From Shinisaurus crocodilurus (taxonomy: Eukaryota > Chordata > Lepidosauria > Squamata > Shinisauridae): DNA of 64,000 nt. The stretch is from positions 194,369,118-194,433,117 of the forward strand of contig CM037878.1 in assembly GCA_021292165.1 (NCBI GenBank), given 5' to 3'. A program made the position numbers and the translations under genes. The notes below the pieces were generated by a model. That model was not told the DNA's origin and ran no database searches. It was given only the letters and a program-made list of their open reading frames with translations. This document shows positions 40,347 through 51,560 of this stretch, in pieces; position 1 is the stretch's first letter; every line of letters begins with the position of its first letter.

Positions 40347-40769
40347 TAGTAGTAGACAATCACTCGTGACCGAGTAAGATTGTCTTCCAGGATAAAATTA
40401 CAAAAAGAAAATTATGAAAAGAGGAAATTCTAAAAAAATTGTGTCGACTCTAGCGATGGGTCCGTAAGTGACTGTGGAGGCCAATTCTAGATCCACACAG
40501 CTTCCCACAGTGAGGACACAGGTTACCAGATGGAAGATGGTCTTGTAAAGGAATCGTTTGACATGCTTTTCGCTTAGCACGTTTCTCCCTTTCACCTTGC
40601 ACTCGGGCTTCTTCAAAGTCCATAGAACCTTTGTGAAAGGCCAACCTCCAGTTAGATCGTTCATGGGCCAGAGCTTCCCAGTTCTCGATGTTTATATTGC
40701 ATTTTTTTAGGTTAGCCTTAAGAACATCTTTAAACCTCTTATACTGACCACCGATATTCCACTTTCCAT
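40347..40769 (-). mobile_element. LINE 3' end (zinc-finger family), TSD CCCATGAGTAG
   Basis: Perfect 11-bp duplication CCCATGAGTAG at 40336-40346 and 40770-40780. The 3' end is (GTA)n, primed from the target's own GTAG. 5' end truncated 130 bp later in the sequence than the 28721 copy. Both copies share ATCACTCGTGACCGAGTAAG near the 3' end, a small inverted repeat (TCACTCG / CGAGT) that may be the RNA recognition hairpin. Confidence 0.88.
40450..40769 (-). pseudogene. LINE ORF2 C-terminus with C2H2 zinc finger, frame open
   Basis: An open frame from DGKWNIGGQYKRFKDVLKAN through WEALAHERSNWRLAFHKG to CPHCGKLCGSRIGLHSHLRT-H. Compared with 28838-29206 it keeps the consensus Cys-Pro-His-Cys knuckle (the other copy has Cys-Pro-Pro-Cys). 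There is no disabling mutation over 100 codons, so insertion is recent, but no enzymatic domain is included. Confidence 0.82.
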
Positions 40770-40780
40770 CCCATGAGTAG

Positions 40781-42163
40781 CACACTAGGGTCAGACTAAA
40801 TAAGTGAGGGGACTCAGTGGCACCCCAGAACTCTAAGATTCAAAGCAGCAGAGCAAGTGTGGCCATATTGTCATGTTTTGTCTCTGGGACACATTGCCTA
40901 AGGCCAGTTCTAGTTAAATCTCCACTTTTCAGGCTTCCTGACTAACCACAGTGAAATCAAACTCTAAATGAGAACTGGTAAACAGACCTAGACTGATTAA
41001 ACAAGGCATTTTAATCGACAGTCCCAGGGATTTATTTATAACTCAAGCACAATGATCCTTAATGAAGACTTTAAAGGATTTTAGGATACTATAGTGATGT
41101 TGAATGTCATCAGCCATCAATTAAGAGACTCTAAAAAGCAAGCTTTTAAGTAAAAGTAACCATCCTGTGTAGCCCAAATGTGCTGTACTTCAAATGTTGA
41201 TTCCATCTGATTTGGATAAATACTAATTAAAGGGCTCCTTGCTGAGTGAAACTCAGGCAGAGCAATCTTATATCCACATTAGGCTGGGACTGGAAATACT
41301 CCACTGCTATGCAGGTGGAACAGCCATTGGCGAATCAGCCAATACATGTTTAGCCTGGGGAGGTATAACACAGAAACTGAAAATACAAAAACAGTATAAA
41401 TATCTCTCTCACACACACACACACACATTCTCAGCTTCCCTGGAAACATTACCATAGGTCATCAAGCAGAAATGCCTACATAGAGGAAGTCAATGAACTC
41501 ACAATGATGGGGACATCCCTGTATCATCAACACATGTGGCACGCAGAATGACTTTACATCACCCCCATTCCATCAGACCCAGTGGCAAAGCCACCAATGG
41601 CCCTACTACTGCATGTCCCCAGGAATCCTTACAGATAGGGCTTTCAGTATCATAACCACTATTTTGGAGCCCAACACACAAAGGGGAGGAAGGAGAGCCC
41701 ATCCAACATAGCACCCATATAGATCCCTGCACAGAAGTCCCAGCATAGAACACTCACAGCCCTCCTGGGATGAGGGTTTAAGACCCACCCAGGAAATAAA
41801 CACTCTTTTGCTAAGGGTGGGCCAGGACATGCAACAAGGGTAGCTACAAACAGACACTGACAACAGCAAGCTCCAGCAGTTCACTGCATATCTGGCATAG
41901 GGTTGGGAGGCAGGGGACGAGAGTTTGTGCCCCACAAGAGGGTGGGGGGGAAGCACACATCCCATTTTGCATGTCTCATATAAAAAGAAGAAGTCATGGG
42001 AGGAGCAAAAGCGAGGGGGTTCCCAGGACTTGAGTCCATATTGCAAAACAGCATAGCAGTGCCCTAGCCACTCCATCCCATCAGCAAGCATATTTTCTTG
42101 ATCCAGAATGTTGAATGGGGAAAGGAAATCAGGAAATATGTTTGAAGATATTTCAAACTATTA
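40781..42163. other. Unclassified DNA
   Basis: 41000-41240 is repeat-poor with ATTTATTTATAACTC, CCATCAATTAAGAG and ACTAATTAAAGGG, a conserved-element-like texture. 41403-41428 is a CT/CA microsatellite. 41606-42091 carries a minus-strand frame of 161 codons with 7% Cys and many Trp/Leu; I recognise no family and think it fortuitous. Confidence 0.35.
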
Positions 42164-42254
42164 ATAGTGCAATCCTATACATGTCTACTCAGAAGTAAAT
42201 ACCATTGAGTTCAATGGGGCTTACTCCCAGGTAAGTGTTTATAGGATTGTAGCC
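42164..42254. mobile_element. Short TIR element, TAGTGCAATCCTATA family
   Basis: Left end TAGTGCAATCCTATACATG; right end GTGTTTATAGGATTGTAGCC. Between them GAGTTCAATGGGGCTTACTC, a phrase I know as widespread in squamates. TAA on both sides (42161-42163, 42255-42257) may be a 3-bp duplication. Eroded relatives at 20725-20800, 45400-45465 and 46826-46890. Confidence 0.55.
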
Positions 42255-42848
42255 TAAAAGTCAGATTTCTACATCATGGTTTCCCAAGGACTGTGTCCAA
42301 ATAACCTCAATGAGCACTTATTTATCAGACTTTGATGAGTGTCTGTCACAGCCCTCCCCTCATAGGCAATGAATATGAATAGAAATATGCAATTTCTATT
42401 CATAGGGCCATCAAGCTTGTCCTCCTTTTTGGAGCTATCGGTGCGCTTACGTAAGGTTGGGGGTTTCTCTTTCTCTAACCCTTACCCCTCTCACGCTGAC
42501 CTTGGGATTTCTATTATCCCTGCCTTATACTTCTTTGACCAAAAAAAGCACAGCTTCCCACACAGGTTGCTTCAATAAACAAAGCAAAAGTTTATTTTAA
42601 AATACAACAGTTTCTTGAAGTAAGTTTCATATGTAAATTTCAGTCAATATTAATTAATTTACTTTCCTACTCTATTTCCAACCTGCCCTCATCAACTGTT
42701 CCCAAAATATTAATCCCTGCACTCACTAGCTAATCTTCTAACAATCCTAATCCAATCTCTCAACTCTCTCCAGTCAGCTGCACAGACTCCCAAACTGCAC
42801 CCTAGCACTCCTCATAACTTCTCACACACTCCACACTCTCCTTTAAAC

Positions 42849-43242
42849 CAGGGGTCCCCAACCCCTGGGCCGGGATGTGGCGCAAGCACCCCACCTGGCT
42901 CTCGGGGTGCTCATGAGCTCTGGTGAGCACCCCCCCCCCACCGCTCATCCCTCTGCTCGCCTCCCGGCAAGCATTTCCGGAAAACCGGACGTGATGCAAC
43001 GGGGACCATAGTAGGTCCTTTCCCCAGCGCGTTTGGGTTGAGCGGCAGCAGGTAAGTCACCGAGAGTCTCAGGAGGGCCGAGTGGGGCGGTTTGACTTGC
43101 TTCAGCCCCCCTTGAGACTCTCGGATAAATCCCTGCCCACACAGCAGGAGGTGAGTGGTGGGTGACACCACCCCCCCCGGTCCGTGGAAAAATGGTCTTC
43201 TACAAAACTGGTCCCTGGTGCCAAAAAGGTTGGGGACCACTG
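42849..43242. mobile_element. hAT-type element inserted in the LTR (394 bp)
   Basis: Ends CAGGGGTCCCCAACCCCTGG and CAGTGGTCCCCAACC (inverted), the well-known hAT/Charlie-like terminus. Flanks CTTTAAAC (42841-42848) and CTCTAAAC (43243-43250) agree at 7 of 8. GC-rich interior with GGGTGACACCACCCCC. Younger than the LTR because it splits it. Confidence 0.88.
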
Positions 43243-43265
43243 CTCTAAACAGCATCACCCACAGT

Positions 43266-43312
43266 TTATATAACACAGGTTTTACCTCCCCTTCTCAATT
43301 TCTCAGCCAATC
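43266..43312 (-). promoter_or_regulatory. LTR core promoter, third copy
   Basis: Minus strand ATTGGCTGAG (CCAAT type) then TTATATAA (43266-43273), about 35 bp apart as in the other copies. Confidence 0.5.
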
Positions 43313-43432
43313 ATCCCACATATGCAAATACACCATTATTCCTGTCCATCATTTCTCATTTACCCTAGACTTACCTAACATAACACACAGGAATACATAC
43401 TTATAATCATATACCCAACAAAAGAACACATT

Positions 43433-43672
43433 ATTTTATTTACTTATTATATTTATACCCCGCCTTTTTTCCTGCAAGGAACTCAAGGCAGCTTACATAA
43501 TCCTCCTCCTCCTCTCCATTTTATCCTCACAACAACCCTGTGAGGTAGGTTAGGCTGAGAGTCAGTGACTGGCCCAAAGTCACCCAGTGAGTTTCATGGC
43601 CAAGCGGGGACTAGAACCCGGATCTCCCGAGTCCCAGTCCAACACTCTAACCGCTATGCCACACTGGCTACT
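43433..43672 (-). mobile_element. tRNA-type SINE inserted in the LTR
   Basis: Full-length: head GTAGCCAGTGTGGCATAGCG at the right, box B GGGTTCTAGTCC, tail (TTTA)n at left. Low divergence from 19355-19603. No clear duplication. Confidence 0.9.
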
Positions 43673-43733
43673 TACCATATACACCTTTAAATTGCCGCCA
43701 ATAACATAACATCACTGTCCCCATCAGCAGTTT

Positions 43734-44513
43734 GACAGGTATTATCTGTTTCTGCCCCTCCCAGACTTACATGGGGTACACTTTGTAGTAACATTTCTCC
43801 ATTCCCTTCCTCCACCACATAAATTGCCATGCAAACAGCAGAGCCACTAAAGGAATGCTGTATCGAAGGATTTGCCCTGAAGTTGTGCGGAAAAACAGCT
43901 CTTCAATTGTTTCATTCCATTATGTATGTGTTGGGTGGGGGCAGGGAAGCAGGATAAAATACTTAAGGCGGCACACGATGCGCAACAAGCAAATCAGGAT
44001 ATTTTGTTCATGTATATTTTGTTGATTTGACGGTCTGATCTGAATCCTAGAATGCTGTGCCAAGGACTGACAAGCACCTCTTGGAGAAAAGGTGCACTTT
44101 CTAAATCAAACGTGTCTCTGTTAAGGATTTGCCAGAGCTGCCAGGGTGTCCGGTGGTCTGTCATTCTCTAAAGAATGGCTTCTAGACATACCAAAAAAAT
44201 GACCAGACAATCACAGACTGTACTGTGACTTTGCCTAAATCACCATCATGTTTCATATTTCATGTTCAATCTTTCAAGCTAGATAGAAATGAGTTTCTGC
44301 CCATCTCTAAATTGATTGAAGTTCATATACCAGTGTTTTCGGCAGTAGGAATGGCAACCTTTGTGTCTTTTCCCTATTTTAGGGAAAAGACTGAGACTTT
44401 TTCAGCCGTACCTGCAATTTCTATTCAGAGAGGCATTTTAAAACTCATTGGAAAGGGTCACTCTCTCTATTCACTTCTAAGCAGCTGCATTTTGCCAGAA
44501 CTGTGAGTCAGAC
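43734..44513. other. Unique DNA
   Basis: 44225-44506 has a 93-codon plus-strand frame without recognisable domains. No named repeat. Confidence 0.4.
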
Positions 44514-44514
44514 T

Positions 44515-44551
<37 letters not shown>

Positions 44552-44552
44552 T
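44514..44552. repeat. (GATA)n(GACA)n microsatellite
   Basis: Three GATA units then six GACA units. GATA/GACA blocks are common in snakes and lizards, often on sex chromosomes, but one short block proves nothing. Confidence 0.9.
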
Positions 44553-44816
44553 GATGTATGGAGTCAGGACTTGTAATGCAGAATTTACCAAATGCTTTCT
44601 AACTCTGGTTAAGTTAAACAAAATATTCTGAGGACAGATACACAACAGCAGAAGATCACATGGATTCCCAGTAGCTTCAAAGCACAGTAAAACCAAATAG
44701 ATTTTTTTTTTAAAACTCACACTCCTTTTGGACCTCTTTCTGAAGATACTTCCTGTTCCATTGTTTGGGAGTCAGGGTTAGGATGCCAGGGGGCTGGATT
44801 GCTAACCTTTGTTTTA

Positions 44817-44818
<2 letters not shown>
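44553..44818. other. Unique DNA
   Basis: No recognised feature. Confidence 0.4.

Positions 44819-44861
<43 letters not shown>
44819..44861. repeat. (TG)n microsatellite
   Basis: Twenty-one TG units, the longest dinucleotide run in the window. Confidence 0.95.
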
Positions 44862-44863
<2 letters not shown>

Positions 44864-45204
44864 CCTCTTCTGACAGCTTAGAACAACTTCTATGGGGAGC
44901 TCCCAATGGTCTCTTATCAAGGCAACATCTGCTTTGCTTCAACAATTCTGCATCAGCAGATGCTCCTAAACTATTCACTGTTTCCAGCTTCTGGATTTTA
45001 TTTTATAACTTGGTGTGTGTTTGTGTATGTCACACCTTTGGGAGAAAGCACATCACAAATAAGTAAATAAATGACAAATAATTCTAGTGACCTTGAGTAC
45101 TTGAACATATTCATTGCCTCATTCAGAGTGGGAGAAATTCCTCTCTTCCTTTAGTCATAAATGTAGCTGAAATGAAATTTCACATACATTTTGAAATTAC
45201 GTAG

Positions 45205-45205
45205 G

Positions 45206-45239
<34 letters not shown>

Positions 45240-45241
45240 AT
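45205..45241. repeat. (GTT)n microsatellite
   Basis: About twelve uninterrupted GTT units. Confidence 0.9.
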
Positions 45242-45475
45242 TGAATTTCAAACATTTTCCAAATTTCCATTTTTGAAATATGACTTTGAGGAAGGATTCT
45301 TAAACAAATGAAAACAAATCCTCAGTTTGAATGACAAGGTATATGTGAAAGTGAAAGATAGAATGTATTCATACAGTGAGAGTCTATTCATGTCTACATA
45401 TAAGTTAAGTCCCATCATGTTAACTGGAGTAAACTCCCAGGAAAGTGGGCACATGATTGCAGCTTTAGGTTGTTG

Positions 45476-45504
45476 TTGCTGATGATGACGATGATGATGA
45501 TGAT

Positions 45505-45535
<31 letters not shown>
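45476..45535. repeat. (GAT)n(AAC)n compound microsatellite
   Basis: Interrupted GATGAT run followed by nine AAC units, at the 3' end of a minus-strand L2-type fragment. Confidence 0.85.
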
Positions 45536-45815
45536 TTTTCATTTCTATACCAGCCAATAACCGAAGCTCTCTTGGCAGTTAACAACAATTCATACAAAAA
45601 CAATAAAATACAATACAAATACAATAAAAACAGCATAAAAATTCAATACCAAATTTAAAACATAAATTAAAACCATTTGAACAATGTTAAATAAACTAGA
45701 CCTGTGAAGAGAAGAAACCACTGACATAAGCCCCGCATGTGCCATTAAAAGCCATTAGATGCCATTAAATGCCTTGGCATACAGGGCAGTCTTAACCTGG
45801 CGCCAAAAGGGCTGT
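45536..45815 (-). mobile_element. Old L2-type 3' end
   Basis: Minus strand: GGCGCCAGGTTAAGACTGCC (end of ORF2, compare CACCAGGTTAAGACAGCCC at 18070), an AT-rich UTR, then ACTGCCAAGAGAGCTTCGG and a (GTT)n tail. The coding trace is too short to call more than the last 15 residues. Confidence 0.6.
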
Positions 45816-46013
45816 GTGTTTATGTTTAATTTTTATGATAATAAACATTTTGAGTTGCTCCTTCTGTACTACTACAGAGTTCTTTCTTATCTTACCCTGT
45901 CCTATCTTCATGCCCTTTCAAACTCCTATTTCTTTCCCCTCAGTATGGGTTTGTCACTTTAAGCCTCTGTGCTTCTTCTAAGGTACTTCGGCCTCATCCT
46001 TTCAATACTCACC

Positions 46014-46373
46014 GGGCCAGTTCACATGATCACCAGTGACCACCGTAGTCTAAATAAGCCATGGTGGATTGAAGCTCATGCTGGCCACCATTGTTAATAC
46101 TCAAGCCACTGTTGGCGGGCGCCACAGCTTATTGTGACATATTAACTGAGGCAGGGTGGCTTGTTCCCGTGGGTAACAAGCCATCCTGAACTCTACTGCA
46201 TCCCATGGGTTCTGAGTGGATTATTACCCATGGCAACAAGCCACCCTGCTTGGGTTCGCACATCGCAATAAGCCTTCCCTGGCTTGACTATTAACAATGG
46301 TGGCTGGCATGGACCACGTCCCACCATGGTTTATTTAAGCCATGGCGGGCACTGGCAATTATGCAAACCAGGT
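46014..46373. mobile_element. Foldback/MITE element, 360 bp, with nested palindromes
   Basis: Outer arms GGGCCAGTTCACATGATC..TAAATAAGCCATGGTGG pair with CCACCATGGTTTATTTAAGC and ..GCAAACCAGGTC. Inner arms GCAGGGTGGCTTGTTCCC / ACAAGCCACCCTGC form another stem. The TIR start GGGCCAGTTCACA is like that of 24787-25247 and the GGGTTCACAC end of 5928-6119, so all four could share one transposase type. Target duplication not clear. Confidence 0.75.
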
Positions 46374-46740
46374 CATTATCTGGGATTATCTCTCCTCATT
46401 CATTCTCCCATGACCTGCTTCTTGCCATTTAGAAGAGGGAATGGACCCCACCTTCATGTGACTATGAGAAGCATGGACCATTTCAGGAGTACTAATGGGT
46501 CTGCTGGCTTCTATAGCAGAGCCTTTAATACTAACTAGATGATCATTAGCAGATGAGTATATTTGTTTCCATACTGTGAAAAAGTTTCATCTCCATATTT
46601 CTGCCCATCAAGCTGCTCTTAGAGGTATAAGAGCAGGCTAGGCTGTTTTTACTGGTCTGTTGGCAACTGTAACATCTGGACAACTCACTGATGATTCTAC
46701 ACACTGAGTGACTATTTATATAAATGGCTAAAGGTGCATG
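46374..46740. other. Unique DNA
   Basis: No recognised feature. Confidence 0.4.
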
Positions 46741-46811
46741 GCTGGCTGGCTAGGGAATGCCAGGAGTTGTAGGGCTTTTTTTCTGTCTAAACATGCATAG
46801 GATTGTGCCCC
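46741..46811 (+). mobile_element. Half palindromic MITE (GGGTGCAATCC family)
   Basis: Right arm only: GGCTAGGGAATGCCAGGAG, TTGTAGGGCTTTTTTTCTG and GCATAGGATTGTGCCCC. Directly followed by an eroded copy of the 42164-type element (46826-46890). Confidence 0.6.
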
Positions 46812-46890
46812 AAGTCTGCAATCCTTTACTCTCTTACCTAGGAGTAAGCTGCAAGTCAATGGGACTTACTGCTGAGTAGTAAGATGGCAC

Positions 46891-49800
46891 TGTAAATGTA
46901 GCTTACATCAAAGGCAATATATCCTGTCAATTCTGGGTGGGTGGGTGGATGGAGAGATACCTATTTAATATTCCTATAGTTATTATGAGGTATTTTTAAA
47001 AAAGGGAAAAAAAGAAAAGAACCACAACAAATATTCTGAAAATACATTGGATTTTGTTGTTGTTGTTTGGTTGAATCTTAAGATAAAACCAAGAGTGGGC
47101 CTTTGAACCTTTTCTGTAAATCTTTTTCAAAGTCTCTTTGCTACCAAAATCTGGATTGGTTCCCCCCTGCTCTTTTATCAACTTGAACTGTTTAAGCCAC
47201 CCCACCTGCATCCTTTCTTTTTCCATTCCTATTTCAGGCCCTGTTGCTCTGGACAGTCTCCCTAACTCTTCCTTCAAATCTGTTCTCCAAACACATTTCC
47301 CCCAGCAAATCCTTTCCAATGTTTCTGCATTTTCTACTGCAGGCTAAATCCTCCTTCCTAGATCCTCCAAACTCCTGTATGAAACAGCCGCCTTTCAAAC
47401 CTACAAATGGGCCTCACTGGCCCTGGAGCACTTTTAGAACATCTCATGTGGAGCTGAGAGTTAGGTAGATGGGGCTCTTCCCATTCCAGTGCATCCAACA
47501 TTGACAGGTTTCAAAGCCCCTGAAAACATGATCTGCTTGCATTGCAATTAAGGGCAGCACTCTAATTTGCTCTCGCATCGATCACTCTGAATTTCCTTCT
47601 TGCAATGTGTGCAAGGCAAGCTATTCCTTCCAGAGATGGAAGGAAGAACAATGATTTAAACCTAACTTTGGGCAATTAAGATCCTAAAATAAATTAACTC
47701 TTCATCTAGACCAGCTTTCTGTTTGTCGGCACAGCCCATGTCTTTGGGAAATGTCAGGGCATGTTCAGTGGCTATCTGTAATGGTATTTCTGCTGGTTGG
47801 TAGGAGATGTTTTGAAGCTGAAAGTCAGGAACAGCATTCATGATAGTTGATATGCGGCGTGGTTAAGGTCAGTTTAAGATTTTCTTAAGAAAATTCTTAA
47901 CTGAGGAGGAGGGAAAATCACTAACTACCTTTTCTCTTCAGTAAGCACTGAAGTAAGGTATCATTAGGAATCTTAATCTTTATTGTGGTACAATTTTTCC
48001 AACTATTGTGAGAGTGACAATAGTTATTCAGAGCAATACAGAAACTCACATACACTGGAGGGGAGCTCTTTAGGGTGGGGTGGGTGGGGTGGGGAAGCTC
48101 AGGCTTGGGAGGCAAATCGAGCCCTCTGGGGTTCCCTGGGTGACCACACCCTTTCCCCTGACCCCACCCCATTCTGATCAAAAATAAACTGAAAAAATTA
48201 ACCCTCACTCATCCTTAGTTTTCAAATGAGATAATCACATTGCAGTGTTTTACATTTATCTGGGCAACCTTTGTCCTGCTCCATCTGAGATCCTTTCATC
48301 TGCTCAGAGCAATGGCCCAGCTGAGGAGGCACAACGTGGGACAGGGAGCCAGAGCAGGCATACTTTTAGTACCATGGACAGCACCACAGGAACCAGCCCA
48401 CTCCCAGGACTTTGAGTTGATTTCAAGGAGGATGCAGAAAGCAGTCCTGGAGAAGAAGTACTGACAAGTTTCTCCAACACTGACTGGGAGCAACTGACAG
48501 GAATTTATATTCAGGCCACCAGGAGAGTCTTTCTGGAAGCTCCACCCCCTTTAATCTGGCTGTTAAAGGATACAAGCCCCATTGACATTGGAGCCACCTG
48601 CCTCCACTGAATCCCTGTGTATTCAATCATGTGTGTAGTGCTGAGTTAGGGTTGCCACCCTTTTTTTCCTGACAGGCTCCTCAGCTCTATGATAGGCAGG
48701 TATATCATGGTCCTCTCCATACTGGGAAAAGCTGTAGCTATTGAATTTGTCTGGTGCAGATGGGGGAGAATTATGTTTCAGTTCATATTTTTTTTATAAT
48801 TTACCAAAATTCACAAATTTGGGGAGACAAAGAAGTTGAGATTTATTTATTTTTTTAAATGAAATGTGGGAGAAAGCAAAACCAACAGATTTGCGCATTT
48901 CTCTTGAGCACTGAGTGATTGGAATGAAAGTTGGTGTGCATGTTTACAATATAATTCTCCTACTGAAGCTCAAACACCTGCTTGATCTCCTCAGCCCTTT
49001 GCAAACGGAGCAGGGAAGGAAAGATGTAGCAGACTGAAAATCGGAATGGGGATTATGAAGCAATCCTTCTCAAGTATGGTGCTTTTGTACAATCCTATGT
49101 CTTCAATCAGTTTCTTTGTGGGAAGTGTAATATTTAGAGGTGCAAACATTACAGTGAGAGTAATGCATTGCAGCAAGCACCTGCAATGAAAGACCTGTAG
49201 GAATGTACTTGTGTCAGTAGTCATAAAACTAACAAATGTGGCGATAACACAGAGCTGCAGTGGTGGGGTGGGAACCTAAAATTTGCTCCGTTTTTTTTCC
49301 AGTGTGCTCGCAGTTCCTGATAAACTACTCTTTGGCAAGATTCACCTGTAACAGACAAGAATGATGGCTTACATTGCATTATGGTAACACAGTAGCATTA
49401 TCCTATGGTAATACAGAATGAAAGATAACCTGTCATTGCTGTAACTCCATGTTTGATTCATTTGATTGTCTGCGATTGTGAAGAGGCAAAACAGAATCAA
49501 GATGTAGTAATTTGCGCAATCGGCTTAGCTCTATGAAATGAACCAGTGACATTTATGCCAGCTGTTAGCTTCTGTAGATTTTCTGCTATCTGGGCGCATT
49601 CTTGAATTATTATTATTCTCTGAACATAAGGAAACCCATAGAAATGTCTCACTTCCAGAGCATTCTGTAAGTCTTTCCATCAAAGCTGACATTACAAATG
49701 GCTGAACATAAAAAGCAATTGTGTGATACATCTAATGCTTTTCTTAGCCCACAGAGCTCTAGTAATTCATAGTTATAAATCATGCTATGTAAAACTAGTT

Positions 49801-50002
49801 TAAATTACTGAAGATGTAAACCTTTGTTTTTAAAAAAAATGAAAGAAAGATATCACATTCTTCCCCAGCAGGATATTTCAGTGTAAATTTTATATAACAT
49901 ATGGGTGCTCAACTTCAATTCTTTCATGTGATTTAGTGGGAAACTAAGGCTGCTTGGAAAACATACCCAAATGCTCAGGTTTTCACATTTCACATTTTAT
50001 GC
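46891..50002. other. Largest block without named repeats (3.1 kb)
   Basis: Repeat-poor. 47520-47660 and 49340-49545 have conserved-element-like texture (GCATTGCAATTAAGGGC; TTTGCGCAATCGGC). Frames at 47138-47468 and 48240-48493 show no known domain and overlap on both strands. If this locus has a host exon it is most likely here, but I cannot identify one. Confidence 0.35.
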
Positions 50003-50010
50003 ATTTATAA

Positions 50011-50360
50011 CAGGGGTGTTGAATCTCTTTCAACCCAAGGACTGAATTCCATTTGGGAGAAGCTCTCAGGGGCCACATTCCAGTCGTGGGCGGAGCTAAA
50101 GGCAAAAGGGGCAGGTCCAAAAATATATTTCAGTGATAAGCTCTTACTGCCAGTAACTAAGCCTTAAGAGAGGCGTTTCAACCTTTTTAAAACCGGGGGG
50201 GGGGGGGGAGAGAACTGCACAAAAGCTGTGAAAGCACCAAAAGATGGGTGGTCGTGGAAAGGGACATGACCATCTGGGGAATCCCAGTGGGCCAGATTGG
50301 GACTCCAGATCCAGAAGGGATGTCATATTTGGCCCCTGGGATTGAGGTTATGCACCCCTG
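50011..50360. mobile_element. hAT-type element, perfect 8-bp TSD
   Basis: Ends CAGGGGTGTTGAATCTC and CAGGGGTGCATAACC (inverted). ATTTATAA at 50003-50010 and 50361-50368. Paralogue of 5787-6303 without its nested MITE. Contains a G14 run at 50195-50208. Confidence 0.9.
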
Positions 50361-50368
50361 ATTTATAA

Positions 50369-51229
50369 TCAGAGTAACATTGGTCCCCTAAATCCCACTA
50401 GGAGTCATCTCAGCATAGTTGTAAGTCCCACCTAAAATAGGAGTGAATGCCTACCTGGACAGTTGATAATACTCTTCACCGACTTCCTTCCAACACTTCA
50501 TGGTACCGCTGATACTACAGCATTGCAAAAAAAAAAATGCCTTGGACCAACCGCAGGGTTATATTAGCAATTGCAGTAATCTGAACAGCCCACAAACAAG
50601 TATAAGAACACCAGATACTGGAAAGGCACGGTGAAGTCATCCAGTGCTGTGGCTCTAACTTGGATCTGCAGACAGATTACCGATTTGTAAGTAAAGATCT
50701 TTTATCCTTATTAACTTTGAGGGAAGGAGCTAGGGCAACTCACTATTATCCAAAGAGAGGCATGTTTGAGGCTATAAGAGCATCCCTGCAGGCCTGTCCT
50801 AATAATATATAATAATAGCAAATTCAGTTCTCTGAGTTCCCAAAGGTTTGCAGAAGTACGAAAAACTTTATTTAATAAAAAACAACAACCCCGGGGGCAC
50901 AGGAAACAGCAAAATGAGGATTGTTGGGCACAGAACATTGACTAGCTGTTGGAGGGAGGGGAAAACATTAAGGGAGGGAGGGAAATTTAGGCCTGGAAAC
51001 CTAAATAGGAGCACTCAACGCTGCAATGCTTTGTGGCAAGTTCCACTCGTCCTCCTTAAGTCTTATAGTAAGGAGCTGAATATCCATCCTAGATTCTTCC
51101 CTTCTCCTAATTGCTTCCTGAACCTGAGCACCAAGAGCCTATTTGACAGGGATGACAATGAATCTGTCAGTTTAGGTATCTAGTAGTTTCTCATTTTTCA
51201 TGTCTTAAGTTCAGTTCATCTTGAACTTC
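50369..51229. other. Unique DNA
   Basis: No gene or repeat recognised. Confidence 0.4.
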
Positions 51230-51560
51230 GGAGGATTTTTCCAGTCTGAAATTCAGTTCATCCCAAGCACTGAGATTTTGTTTTAAATTGCATGACAGTT
51301 CAGAAGCATTTCTGTGTACATTTTTGGGGGCCATATATGTATTTTTCCTAATATACACATTTTAATTTATTTATTTTGGCAAGGCATTTTCCTAATAAAA
51401 TGTGTTTTGAACATTATTTTCCTTATTACACACATTTTTGTATGCATTTTTAGATTGGAGAACTCAACTGCAAAATTCAGAGATGTGAATTTTGAAGGAT
51501 AACTGGTTCTCATAATGGTTCAAAAGTACAAAATTAGGGAAGTTTGCATTGAAATGAGAA
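51230..51560. repeat. AT-rich degenerate repeat (CCTAATATACACATTTT units)
   Basis: Loose units TTTTTCCTAATATACACATT, TTTTCCTAATAAAATGTG and TTATTACACACATTTTTG, followed by GAGAACTCAACTGCAAAATTC and AAATTAGGGAAGTTTGC. The same order occurs at 55600-55770 (CTAATATACACATTTTTCACG, GAGAACAGCATTGCAGAATT, ATTAGGGAAATATG). Class unknown. Confidence 0.5.

Larger units (their letters stand above)
42344..43733 (-). mobile_element. Diverged LTR with a hAT element and a SINE inside
   Basis: In the minus direction it starts TGTCAAACTGCTGATGGGG (right end near 43733) and ends GGGCTGTGACA (left end 42344). The core GATTGGCTGAGAAATTGAG, AACCTGTGTTATATAAACTG and TGGGTGATGCTG is homologous to the LTRs at 11824 and 28263, but R/U5 differ. 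AATAAA on the minus strand at 42591-42596. After removal of inserts it is about 760 bp. No target duplication found, so the ends are provisional. Confidence 0.65.

Noticed and set aside
44514..44552. Sex-chromosome GATA/GACA (Bkm-like) satellite
   Set aside because: Only nine units; such short blocks are common genome-wide.
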